NCBI GenBank assembly: GCA_045592585.1
Contig: JAZNVB010000020.1
Span: 1 to 12,654, forward strand
Direction of reading: 5' to 3'
From: SIG440 sp045592585
GTDB lineage: Bacteria > Bacillota > Clostridia > Monoglobales > Monoglobaceae
Length of the DNA: 12,654 nt
The translations under genes were made by a program, and so were the position numbers. Every line of letters starts with the position of its first letter. The first letter of the stretch is position 1. This document shows, piece by piece, positions 1 to 6,301 of the stretch. The notes below the pieces were generated by a model. That model saw only the letters and a program-made list of their open reading frames with translations. It searched no databases and had not been told where the DNA came from.

Positions 1-65
1 TTAACATAAATATGTATATTATGGATATATATAAAATAATTCTTGAAAATTTTGGACAAAAACTA

Positions 66-94
66 TTGACAAAGGCGGTTAGTTGTGTTAAACT
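66..94 (+). promoter_or_regulatory. feoA operon promoter
   Basis: A perfect -35 box TTGACA (66-71) is followed after 17 bases by a -10-like TAAACT (89-94, 4 of 6 consensus bases). The predicted start lies about 45 bases before feoA. An operator-like palindrome (77-98) fills the spacer and covers the -10 box, so a bound repressor would block RNA polymerase directly. Confidence 0.75.
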
Positions 95-120
95 AACCAA
101 AGAGTTAGAAGTGACTAACC
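77..120. promoter_or_regulatory. Metalloregulator operator cluster upstream of feoA
   Basis: A perfect 7-bp inverted repeat, GGTTAGT (77-83) and ACTAACC (92-98), lies over the promoter spacer and -10 box. A second inverted repeat, GTTAG (104-108) and CTAAC (115-119) with a 6-base centre, follows immediately; CTAAC at 93-97 and GTTAG at 104-108 also face each other across 6 bases. The half-site resembles the TTAGGTTAG-type half-sites of DtxR/IdeR-family iron repressors. That resemblance, plus the position over a ferrous iron transport promoter, suggests iron-dependent repression. The regulator itself is not in the window, so its identity is inference. Confidence 0.7.
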
Positions 121-144
121 GATATTGAATTGTGAGGCGTAATT

Positions 145-360
145 ATGAACTTGACAGAGGCAACAGAAGGCAAGGAATATATAGTTAAAAAGATTGAAAC
201 AGATGATGAAGAGCTTGATTCGTTTCTGTTTTCTTTGGGATGCTATAGCGGCGAGCCTATTACAGTTATTTCACACACAAAGGGTGGATGTGTTGTTTCA
301 ATCAAGGATGGCAGATATAATATTGACAATCAGTTGGCGTCGGCTATTGTTATAGTGTAG
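145..360 (+). CDS. feoA: FeoA family ferrous iron transport accessory protein
   Basis: This 71-residue protein has the size and beta-rich SH3-like pattern of stand-alone FeoA, a small cytosolic protein thought to bind FeoB and modulate ferrous iron import. Visible features are an N-terminal stretch resembling the usual 'L..a..G..y.V..i' start, a central 'LGCYSGEPITVISHTKGG' strand-turn-strand region (about 31-48) and a terminal segment resembling the family's 'I.....A..I.V' ending. The start is the ATG at 145, with a GAGG ribosome binding site at 134-137. It is the first gene of the feo operon and feoB follows after 146 bases. The operator palindromes over its promoter suggest iron-repressed expression. 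Its assignment rests mainly on being next to feoB, since FeoA proteins are short and divergent. Confidence 0.88.
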   Translation: MNLTEATEGKEYIVKKIETDDEELDSFLFSLGCYSGEPITVISHTKGGCVVSIKDGRYNIDNQLASAIVIV

Positions 361-405
361 TGTTTTTGTTGTGAGCCGGTGCTTTTCTGATTTTTTTTAG
401 AGCAG

Positions 406-423
406 GGTTAGTTGCCACTAACC
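406..423. promoter_or_regulatory. Second feo-type palindrome between feoA and feoB
   Basis: GGTTAGT (406-412) and ACTAACC (417-423) form a perfect 7-bp inverted repeat with a 4-base centre. It is the same half-site as on the feoA promoter. It lies 84 bases before the feoB start. A TTGTCA hexamer begins at 428, but I see no convincing -10 box at the right distance. The site could control an internal feoB promoter, act as a roadblock operator, or form a short RNA hairpin in the feoA-feoB transcript. Confidence 0.6.
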
Positions 424-506
424 GAATTTGTCAAAGAAAGTCAAAATTTTACATAAACTTAAGTTAATTTTAGTTCATAAGAACATATATAAAGGAGGAA
501 TATGTT

Positions 507-2513
507 ATGAGAATTGCTTTTGCAGGCAATCCTAACAGCGGTAAAACCACAATGTACAATGCGCTTACAGGCAGAAACGAACGCGTTGGCAACTGGGCAG
601 GTGTTACAGTAGACAAAAAAGAAAGTTATATAAAAAAGAGCTTTAATAGCTCTAAGGAAGACCTTATTGCGGTTGACCTTCCCGGTGCGTATTCAATGTC
701 GCCGTTTACATCTGAGGAAAGTATTACAAGTGCTTATGTTAAAAATGAAAATCCTGATGTAATTGTAAACATTGTGGATGCCACAAACCTCAGCCGAAGC
801 CTTTTCTTTACTACACAGCTTCTTGAACTTGGTGTTCCTGTGGTGGTTGCTCTTAACAAAAGTGACGTAAATATAAAGAAAGAAACTAAAATTGATGCCG
901 CTGCTTTGTCTGAAGCACTTTGCTGTCCGGTAATTGAAACCATATCCACAACAACAAGCGACAAAGGTCTTGCAGAGGTTGTAAAGGCTGCAATATCTCT
1001 TAAAGGGAAAGGTCAGAAGGCGCCTTTTGTTCAGGATAATGTTGACCTTTCAAGCAAATCAGCGGTTGAAAAGGCCGACAGACTGCGCTTTGATTTTGTA
1101 AACAAGATTGTTGCAAAGGTTGAAACCCGAAAGATTAAAACAAACACTGTCAACAAGCAGGACAAGGTTGACAAGATTCTTACAAATCCTTTTATTGGTC
1201 TACCTTTGTTTGCAGTTGTTATGTTTTTGGTATTCAACATTTCTCAGTCCACTTTAGGACCATGGCTGGCAGAATATCTTTGTGGTTGGATAGATGCATT
1301 TGGCGAAATGGCGGCAGTGTGGGTGGAGAATGCACATCCCCTTCTTCAGGCGATACTTATAGACGGTATAATTGGCGGTGTAAGTGCAGTTGTTGGATTT
1401 CTTCCTCTTGTAATGGTTATGTATTTCCTGATTGCACTCCTTGAGGATTGCGGTTATATGGCTCGTGCAACGGTTGTTCTTGACCCAATCTTTAAAAAGG
1501 TTGGACTGTCCGGTAAATCGGTTATTCCTTTTGTTATAGGTACAGGCTGCGCAATTCCCGGAATTATGGCTTGCCGTACAATCCGCAACGAAAGGGAACG
1601 CCGTGCTACCGCAATGCTGACACCCTTTATGCCTTGTGGTGCAAAGCTTCCGGTTATTGCACTTTTTGCAGGCGTATTCTTTGGTGATGCATCCTGGGTT
1701 GGAACGCTTATGTATTTTGTTGGCATTGCTCTTATTCTTGTGGGGGCTTTGCTTGTAAATAAGATCGCAGGACACAAAAACAGAAAATCCTTCTTTATTA
1801 TGGAGCTTCCCGAATATAAAGCACCAAGCATCAAAAGGGCATTCCTTTCAATGTGCTCACGTGGCTGGGCGTACATAGTTAAGGCAGGTACAATTATTCT
1901 TGTATGTAACGCAGTTATTCAGATTATGCAGATGTTTACCTGGAATTTTCAGGTTGTTGAAGAAGGGATGGAGCACACATCAATTCTTGCCTCAATCGCA
2001 TCACCTGTTGCTGTATTGTTAATTCCTCTTGGCTTTGGTGTATGGCAGATGGCGGCAGCAGCTGTTACCGGCTTTATCGCTAAAGAAAATGTTGTAGGCA
2101 CATTGGCGGTTGTTTACGGCATTTCAAACTTCATTGATACAGAAGCACTGGAAGTAATAGAGGGCGCAGGCGGTCAAGTGGCCGGCGTTTTGGGATTGAG
2201 TGCATCAGCAGCCCTTGCGTGCCTGATGTTCAATCTTTACACACCACCCTGCTTTGCGGCAATCGGTGCTATGAATGCTGAAATCAAGGACAAAAAATGG
2301 ATGTTCGGCGGCATTGCTCTTCAGCTTGCTACGGGATACACAATTGCATTCTTTGTATATCAGATAGGCACCCTTATTACCGAAGGTCACTTTGGAACAG
2401 GCTTTATTCCCGGGTTAATTGCGGTTGCTGTTTTTGCAGGAATTATAGCACATTTGATTGCAAAAGCTGATAAAGGGCTTAAAAAGGAATATTCATTAAG
2501 TTCCAAAGTGTAA
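507..2513 (+). CDS. feoB: Ferrous iron transport protein B (FeoB)
   Basis: FeoB is the inner-membrane ferrous iron importer with an N-terminal cytosolic G-protein domain. All G motifs are present: GNPNSGKT (7-14), the switch-I threonine in GVTVD (33-37), DLPG (58-61) and NKSD (118-121). A helical linker domain (about 165-220) leads into the membrane part. That part carries the conserved Cys segments 'GCAIPGIMACRTI' and 'MPCGAKLPVIALF' of the two Gate regions, and the late motif 'GFIAKENVVGTLA'. At 668 residues it is of normal length and looks intact. The start is fixed by a strong AAAGGAGG site at 491-498, 8 bases before the ATG. It is the second gene of the feo operon, and the Cys-rich small gene begins 19 bases after its stop. 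FeoA and the Cys-rich protein are its likely partners. Confidence 0.98.
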   Translation: MRIAFAGNPNSGKTTMYNALTGRNERVGNWAGVTVDKKESYIKKSFNSSKEDLIAVDLPGAYSMSPFTSEESITSAYVKNENPDVIVNIVDATNLSRSLFFTTQLLELGVPVVVALNKSDVNIKKETKIDAAALSEALCCPVIETISTTTSDKGLAEVVKAAISLKGKGQKAPFVQDNVDLSSKSAVEKADRLRFDFVNKIVAKVETRKIKTNTVNKQDKVDKILTNPFIGLPLFAVVMFLVFNISQSTLGPWLAEYLCGWIDAFGEMAAVWVENAHPLLQAILIDGIIGGVSAVVGFLPLVMVMYFLIALLEDCGYMARATVVLDPIFKKVGLSGKSVIPFVIGTGCAIPGIMACRTIRNERERRATAMLTPFMPCGAKLPVIALFAGVFFGDASWVGTLMYFVGIALILVGALLVNKIAGHKNRKSFFIMELPEYKAPSIKRAFLSMCSRGWAYIVKAGTIILVCNAVIQIMQMFTWNFQVVEEGMEHTSILASIASPVAVLLIPLGFGVWQMAAAAVTGFIAKENVVGTLAVVYGISNFIDTEALEVIEGAGGQVAGVLGLSASAALACLMFNLYTPPCFAAIGAMNAEIKDKKWMFGGIALQLATGYTIAFFVYQIGTLITEGHFGTGFIPGLIAVAVFAGIIAHLIAKADKGLKKEYSLSSKV

Positions 2514-2532
2514 ATTTCAAGGAGATTTTGAT

Positions 2533-2703
2533 ATGACAGACATAATTGTTGCTTTAATTTTGCTGATAGTTATAGGAACAGCTGCGGCATACATAGTAAA
2601 AGCAAAAAAGAACGGAACCAAATGTATTGGCTGTCCGCACGCAAAAAGCTGTCCGTCCTGCAATGATAAGAATACAGGATGCAACTGTAGTTCTGAAAAA
2701 TAA
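2533..2703 (+). CDS. FeoB-associated Cys-rich membrane protein
   Basis: This 56-residue gene is easily missed by length cut-offs. The product has one N-terminal membrane segment (about 4-22, IIVALILLIVIGTAAAYIV), a basic stop-transfer stretch (KAKK, 23-26) and a short tail with six cysteines (31, 34, 40, 43, 50, 52) in a CxxC-x5-CxxC-x6-CxC pattern. Small proteins of this type next to feoB in Bacillota form the FeoB-associated Cys-rich family, thought to take the place of FeoC; their exact role is not settled. The cysteines could bind iron or another metal, or sense redox state. The start is the ATG at 2533, with AAGGAG at 2519-2524. The gene lies 19 bases after feoB and ends just before the operon terminator. 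Confidence 0.88.
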   Translation: MTDIIVALILLIVIGTAAAYIVKAKKNGTKCIGCPHAKSCPSCNDKNTGCNCSSEK

Positions 2704-2719
2704 TAAATTTCCCTATATA

Positions 2720-2762
2720 AATAATCATCCACCTGCAATGTGTGCGGGGGATGATTATTTTT
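2720..2762 (+). terminator. feo operon rho-independent terminator
   Basis: A perfect 11-bp stem, AATAATCATCC (2720-2730) with GGATGATTATT (2749-2759), is extended inward by CCTGC/GCGGG pairing with one wobble and followed by a run of T. It lies 16 bases after the Cys-rich gene. The stem is nearly symmetrical, so it may also work weakly on the other strand. Confidence 0.9.
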
Positions 2763-2783
2763 AAGTATAAATATATAAATTTA

Positions 2784-2812
2784 TTGACAATTGCCAATTT
2801 TTTTGGTATTAT
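2784..2812 (+). promoter_or_regulatory. yitT-family gene promoter
   Basis: TTGACA (2784-2789) and TATTAT (2807-2812) are separated by exactly 17 bases, a near-perfect sigma-A promoter just after the feo terminator. The predicted transcription start is around 2819, leaving a leader of about 95 bases that is extremely rich in A and G. Confidence 0.85.
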
Positions 2813-2827
2813 ATGTGCGATGAAAGC

Positions 2828-2875
2828 AAAAAGAAAGAAAAAAGATAACAAAAAGATAGCGAAAAGATAACAAAA
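2828..2875 (+). repeat. Helically phased A-tract direct repeats in the yitT leader
   Basis: AAAAGATAAC (2840-2849), AAAAGATAGC (2851-2860) and AAAAGATAAC (2862-2871) repeat with an 11-base period. They are flanked by further A-tracts at 2828-2832 and 2872-2875. Phased A-tracts of this spacing bend DNA; in RNA the stretch would be unstructured and purine-rich. A 16-codon frame encoding MKAKRKKKDNKKIAKR opens at 2820, almost on the predicted transcription start. I see no ribosome binding site for it and do not annotate it as a gene. Confidence 0.6.
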
Positions 2876-2914
2876 GCGAAACTTCAAAATATTATATGAG
2901 GAAGGAAAAATGAT

Positions 2915-3751
2915 ATGAAAAAGATAAAGGAAATTCTGCTTACTTTGCTTGGTACAATGATAACGGCTGCTGCAATCAGCCTTCTGCTCACCCCAAACAA
3001 AATTGTTTGCGGCGGTATGTCGGGTGTTTCTACCATTTTATATCATACCTTTGCGTTTCCGCCAGGTATAACATTTGGTCTGCTCAATGTAGTTTTGCTT
3101 GCACTTGGACTTAAGGTGCTTGGTATGTCATTTACACTTAAAACTCTTTTCGGTGCAGGTGCGTTGACACTTTTTGTACAGATATTTTCATATTTGCCGC
3201 CACTGACAACAGATGTTTTTTTGGCATCAATATATGGCGGAGTTTTATACGGAGTAGGTATCGGCATTGCTTTTGTTGCAGGTGCATCTACGGGAGGAAC
3301 AGATATTTTAGGCAGACTTGTTCAGCACAAATTTCCACAGATGCCAATAGGCAAGCTGCTTCTTATCATTGACGGTATAGTAATTATTGCATCGCTTCTT
3401 GTGTTTAAAAAGGTTGACCTCACACTTTTGGGTATAATAGCTTTGTTTGTGTCTACATACGCAGTGGATTTTCTTATGGCAAAACTTAATGTTTCGACAA
3501 TTGCGTTTATAATCAGTGATAAGGGCGAAGAACTTGCAAGACGTTTGGTGGGTACATCACCAAGAGGAGTTACTTTAATAGATGTTGTGGGCGCATATAC
3601 AGATACCGATAAAAAGATGTTGTTTTGTGCTCTCAAAGAACGTGAAACGGTTGCCTTTAAGCGGAAGATTGAAGAAATTGACCCACAAGCCTTTACGGTG
3701 TTTTCTGAATCGCAAAAAATTATCGGAAATGGTTTTTATGTATATCATTAG
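2915..3751 (+). CDS. YitT family membrane protein (DUF161/DUF2179)
   Basis: This 278-residue protein has the standard YitT layout. About five hydrophobic segments occupy the first 190 residues, including the conserved 'GGMSGVSTIL' (33-42) and 'GASTGGTDILGRL' (123-135) regions. A soluble C-terminal DUF2179 domain follows (about 200-275), with the family-typical 'GTSPRGVTLIDVVGAYT' and a final 'DPQAFTVFSESQKIIGNGF' strand-helix-strand region. Members are widespread in Bacillota, and the biochemical function is unknown; the C-terminal domain is PII-like and may sense a ligand. Length is normal. The start is the ATG at 2915, preceded by GAGGAAGG (2898-2905). The gene has its own promoter and terminator, so it is monocistronic and has no functional clue from neighbours. 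Confidence 0.93.
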   Translation: MKKIKEILLTLLGTMITAAAISLLLTPNKIVCGGMSGVSTILYHTFAFPPGITFGLLNVVLLALGLKVLGMSFTLKTLFGAGALTLFVQIFSYLPPLTTDVFLASIYGGVLYGVGIGIAFVAGASTGGTDILGRLVQHKFPQMPIGKLLLIIDGIVIIASLLVFKKVDLTLLGIIALFVSTYAVDFLMAKLNVSTIAFIISDKGEELARRLVGTSPRGVTLIDVVGAYTDTDKKMLFCALKERETVAFKRKIEEIDPQAFTVFSESQKIIGNGFYVYH

Positions 3752-3781
3752 ACAGATGAAAGATTTATGCATTTGAAAATT

Positions 3782-3810
3782 GCGGATGTCAAAAAACATC
3801 CGCTTTTTTT
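3782..3810 (+). terminator. Terminator after the yitT-family gene
   Basis: A perfect 8-bp stem, GCGGATGT (3782-3789) with ACATCCGC (3796-3803), has a 6-base A-rich loop and is followed by seven T. It is a textbook intrinsic terminator 30 bases after the stop codon. Confidence 0.93.
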
Positions 3811-3834
3811 GTTGATAAATTTAATATAATTTGC

Positions 3835-3863
3835 TTGATTTATATAAAAAAATGTAGTATAAT
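3835..3863 (+). promoter_or_regulatory. pgsA-like gene promoter
   Basis: TTGATT (3835-3840) and a perfect TATAAT (3858-3863) are spaced by 17 bases. The predicted leader is about 45 bases long. Confidence 0.82.
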
Positions 3864-3913
3864 GTACAGTGTATTGTTTTGTGCACGCAACAAAAGATAG
3901 GGGAGTATAATAA

Positions 3914-4450
3914 ATGATACCAAATATTTTGACAACGGTGCGGCTTATTATTATTCCGTTTTTTGCATATTCGGTTTTAAGCCACCAAAGCATCTGGATA
4001 TCTGTGTCCCTGTTCCTTTTTTCGGGAGTAACGGATATTGTGGATGGTTGGATTGCACGTCATTTTAATATGATTACCGATGTGGGCAGCGTTTATGACC
4101 CATTGGTTGACAAATTGATGCAGATTACTGCGGTTGTTTGTCTGGCTATTATTGATGTAATACCCTGGTGGGTAATTGGATTTGTGCTTATTAAAGAACT
4201 CACCATGATTATTGCAGGCAGCATTCTCTATTTAAAGAAAATAGTGGTACATTCCAACTGGTATGGCAAGGCGGCAACGGTGTTTTTTTACTCGGTGATT
4301 TTTATTCTTATTGTTTGCCCGGGTATGTCTGATGCATCAAAGAATGCCCTTCTTGGTATACTTGTTGGTGTTCTTGTACTTGCAGCAATAGGTTATCTGC
4401 TTAAAATTACGGGGAAAAACCAAGGCGAGATTTACGACAAAAGAACCTGA
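3914..4450 (+). CDS. pgsA: CDP-alcohol phosphatidyltransferase, probably phosphatidylglycerophosphate synthase
   Basis: The 178-residue integral membrane protein carries the full CDP-alcohol phosphatidyltransferase signature DGx2ARx8Gx3Dx3D: D44-G45, A48-R49, G58, D62 and D66, plus the preceding D41. These aspartates bind the metal and the CDP-diacylglycerol. Around the motif there are about five or six hydrophobic segments, and the length is that of PgsA. The likely reaction is CDP-diacylglycerol plus glycerol-3-phosphate giving phosphatidylglycerophosphate, the entry to phosphatidylglycerol and cardiolipin. Other members of the same fold (cardiolipin or phosphatidylinositol-phosphate synthases) share the motif, so the substrate is inferred from length and the host group. 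The start is the ATG at 3914, with AGGGGAG at 3899-3905. It has its own promoter, and no clear terminator separates it from the cps genes. Confidence 0.85.
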   Translation: MIPNILTTVRLIIIPFFAYSVLSHQSIWISVSLFLFSGVTDIVDGWIARHFNMITDVGSVYDPLVDKLMQITAVVCLAIIDVIPWWVIGFVLIKELTMIIAGSILYLKKIVVHSNWYGKAATVFFYSVIFILIVCPGMSDASKNALLGILVGVLVLAAIGYLLKITGKNQGEIYDKRT

Positions 4451-4488
4451 TTATTACATATTTTCCCAAAGCAGGACATTATGTTCTG

Positions 4489-4517
4489 TTGACAAATAAT
4501 AACGGATTTGATATAAT
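4489..4517 (+). promoter_or_regulatory. Consensus promoter of the cps/SLH operon
   Basis: A fully consensus promoter: TTGACA (4489-4494), 17 bases, TATAAT (4512-4517). Abutting the -35 box is an imperfect inverted repeat (4472-4488, arms CAGGACA and TGTTCTG with one G-T wobble) that could be an operator. It has no T-tract, so it is unlikely to be a terminator for the gene before it. The predicted start near 4524 leaves about 30 bases before the cpsC ATG. Confidence 0.92.
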
Positions 4518-4554
4518 TATTGTAAATATAACTAAAGTATCACAAGGAGTAGTT

Positions 4555-5334
4555 ATGGAACAGTTTGAAGAACTAAATTTAAAACGGTTAGTTGAAATAA
4601 TTTTTAAACATATCAGCATGATAATCGCGGTTACCTTGATTACAGGTATTCTTTCGATTATTTATAGCGAAACTATGATTGTCCCTGAATATGAGTCTAA
4701 GGTGACTATTTACGTCAGCAACAAGAAACCCGGTCAAAGCAGTCAGATTAATTCGGGAGATATTGCGACGTCACAGATGCTGGTTGATACATATGTTGTA
4801 ATTATTAAAAGTGACAGAGTACTTTCAAATGTGGCGAAAAGACTTGAAGAAGAAGGAATCGGGAGCTATCATCCAAATCAGTTGCGCACTATGATTACGG
4901 CAGAATCTGTTGATAATACTGAAGTTCTTGAGGTTACAGTTAGGGATACTGACAGGGTGAACACATTTATGATTGCAAACATCCTGGCTGAGGTTGCTCC
5001 TGATGAAATCAGTTATTATCTGGAGGGTAGTTCTGTTAAGGTGGTTGACTACGCAAGTGCTGGTTCTAAGGTGTCTCCCAATATTCAGAACAACATGATT
5101 ATAGGTCTTGCTCTTGGTTTGCTTTTGAGCTGTATCTTTGTTGTGCTCAAAGAGTTATTTGATATGAGAATTAAAAACGAAGACGAGCTTGAACAGTGGT
5201 TTAAACTTCCGATATTGGGTATTGTTCCTGATATTTCGGATTCCGGTCTGACAAACAAGACAGGCTATTATTCATACAGACGTACATCTAAAGCCTATGA
5301 ATATACACGAAAAGGGGCCAAAGAAAATGGATGA
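4555..5334 (+). CDS. cpsC: CpsC/YveK-type Wzz-domain membrane adaptor of a tyrosine kinase
   Basis: This 259-residue protein has the Wzz/CpsC architecture. A short cytosolic N-terminus with 'LKRLVEIIFKH' leads to a first membrane helix (about 20-38), an extracellular domain (about 40-175) containing 'YESKVTIYVSNKK', and a pre-helix motif SPNIQNN (174-180). A second membrane helix (about 180-199) and a cytosolic tail follow. In Bacillota the CpsC tail activates the separate CpsD kinase and the pair controls surface polysaccharide assembly and chain length. The tail is tyrosine-rich (Y238, Y239, Y241, Y248, Y250), so it may itself be phosphorylated. I chose the ATG at 4555 because AAGGAG (4544-4549) precedes it and because an upstream in-frame TTG coincides with the -35 box. 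The last 8 bases overlap cpsD, indicating coupled translation. Confidence 0.92.
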   Translation: MEQFEELNLKRLVEIIFKHISMIIAVTLITGILSIIYSETMIVPEYESKVTIYVSNKKPGQSSQINSGDIATSQMLVDTYVVIIKSDRVLSNVAKRLEEEGIGSYHPNQLRTMITAESVDNTEVLEVTVRDTDRVNTFMIANILAEVAPDEISYYLEGSSVKVVDYASAGSKVSPNIQNNMIIGLALGLLLSCIFVVLKELFDMRIKNEDELEQWFKLPILGIVPDISDSGLTNKTGYYSYRRTSKAYEYTRKGAKENG

Positions 5335-6259
5335 AAATAAAATAAATCAGTTAATTGAACAGCAACAGTTTGAGTTAAGCTTGTTTCAAAAACTCAGACA
5401 GATGCCGGGTAACTTCCTCAGAAAAAAGCAAACCAAAATAATGGCACAGGATTTTGAGGATATCCGTGAAAAAATTCTTAATAACAAAACCCCATTCCAT
5501 GTAAGAGAAGCATACAAGGCGTTAAGAACCAACCTGATTTTTTCGTTACCCTCGGTTTCCTGCAAAAAGATAATAATGACAAGTGCTCTTGCTTCAGAAG
5601 GTAAAAGTACCAACTGTCTTAATCTGGCAATTACTTTTGCCGAGATGGATGCTAAGGTTTTGATTGTTGACTGCGACCTCAGACGTCCTAATCTTGCAAG
5701 ACTTCTTGATGTGCCCAATGCACCCGGTCTTAGCAACTATCTTGTTGGTCTTAATTCTATTGACGAGATTGTTCATAAGTCAACATATAATAATTTAAGC
5801 ATTATTACAGCAGGTAACATCCCGCCTAACCCGGTTGAGCTTCTCAGTTCCGAAAATATGGGTTCATTGATTGAAAGGCTTGAAAAGGATTTTGATTATA
5901 TTTTCCTGGATACACCGCCCGTAAATCTGGTTATTGATACGATTGTTGTTTCAAAATATGTTCATGGTATTGTTATGATCGCTTTACAGAACTCTACCGA
6001 CAGAGAAGCAATGCGTTATGCACTTAAGCAGATTAAGTTTGCAGGTTCAAAGGTGCTTGGCTTTGTTCTTAACGGCGTTGTATTTGGCTCAAATGGTGAA
6101 TATAAGAACAATAACAAAAAGAAGTATTACCGTCACTATGCGGCAGATGGCAAAAAGAAAAGAAAACGCCGTTCTTCAGGCTCAGGTGGTTATACCTATG
6201 ATTCATATGGCAGCTATGGCTCATACGATAGTTATACAAGCCGCAGATACAGTAAATAA
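5327..6259 (+). CDS. cpsD: CpsD/CapB family bacterial tyrosine kinase
   Basis: A 310-residue BY-kinase. The P-loop ATPase motifs are SALASEGKST (Walker A, 86-95), VLIVDCDLRRP (Walker A', 111-121) and YIFLDTPP (Walker B, 191-198). 'REAYKALRTNL' (60-70) is the conserved segment before the catalytic core, where this family carries its CpsC/oligomer contact. The C-terminal tail after residue 255 has a lysine-rich stretch and then a Gly/Ser/Tyr-rich end, with eleven tyrosines in all (259, 267, 268, 271, 289, 291, 294, 297, 300, 303, 308); in this family such clusters are autophosphorylated. The protein acts at the membrane with CpsC and is reversed by CpsB, encoded next. The start is the ATG at 5327 with AAGGGG upstream, overlapping the cpsC stop. 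The extra N-terminal 50 residues before the core are somewhat long for the family. Confidence 0.95.
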   Translation: MDENKINQLIEQQQFELSLFQKLRQMPGNFLRKKQTKIMAQDFEDIREKILNNKTPFHVREAYKALRTNLIFSLPSVSCKKIIMTSALASEGKSTNCLNLAITFAEMDAKVLIVDCDLRRPNLARLLDVPNAPGLSNYLVGLNSIDEIVHKSTYNNLSIITAGNIPPNPVELLSSENMGSLIERLEKDFDYIFLDTPPVNLVIDTIVVSKYVHGIVMIALQNSTDREAMRYALKQIKFAGSKVLGFVLNGVVFGSNGEYKNNNKKKYYRHYAADGKKKRKRRSSGSGGYTYDSYGSYGSYDSYTSRRYSK

Positions 6260-6301
6260 TAATTGATTTCAAGCCGTTTGGCCGGAAATATGGTGAATTT
6301 T

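Noticed and set aside
1..65. End of an upstream gene or another promoter at the left edge
   Set aside because: The stretch is very AT-rich with no open frame, hairpin or clear promoter pair that I can support.
1254..1775. 173-codon open frame on the - strand inside feoB
   Set aside because: It lies wholly antisense to the conserved membrane domain of FeoB. It encodes a Cys/Asn/Lys-rich low-complexity sequence and has no ribosome binding site or promoter; it is a codon-bias shadow.
2820..2870. 16-codon basic leader gene before the yitT-family gene
   Set aside because: It starts almost at the predicted transcript start without a ribosome binding site, and its composition simply reflects the A-rich repeats. 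It is kept only as part of a finding.
4489..4554. Upstream extension of cpsC to a TTG at 4489
   Set aside because: The TTG is the -35 hexamer itself and the -10 box lies in the extension. The ATG at 4555 has AAGGAG at the right distance and gives the usual family N-terminus.
6263..6301. Upstream starts for cpsB (TTG 6263, ATG 6290)
   Set aside because: The family begins with MIDIH, and starting at 6302 puts H5, H7, D14, H42 and E80 at the family numbering. The upstream residues do not look conserved.
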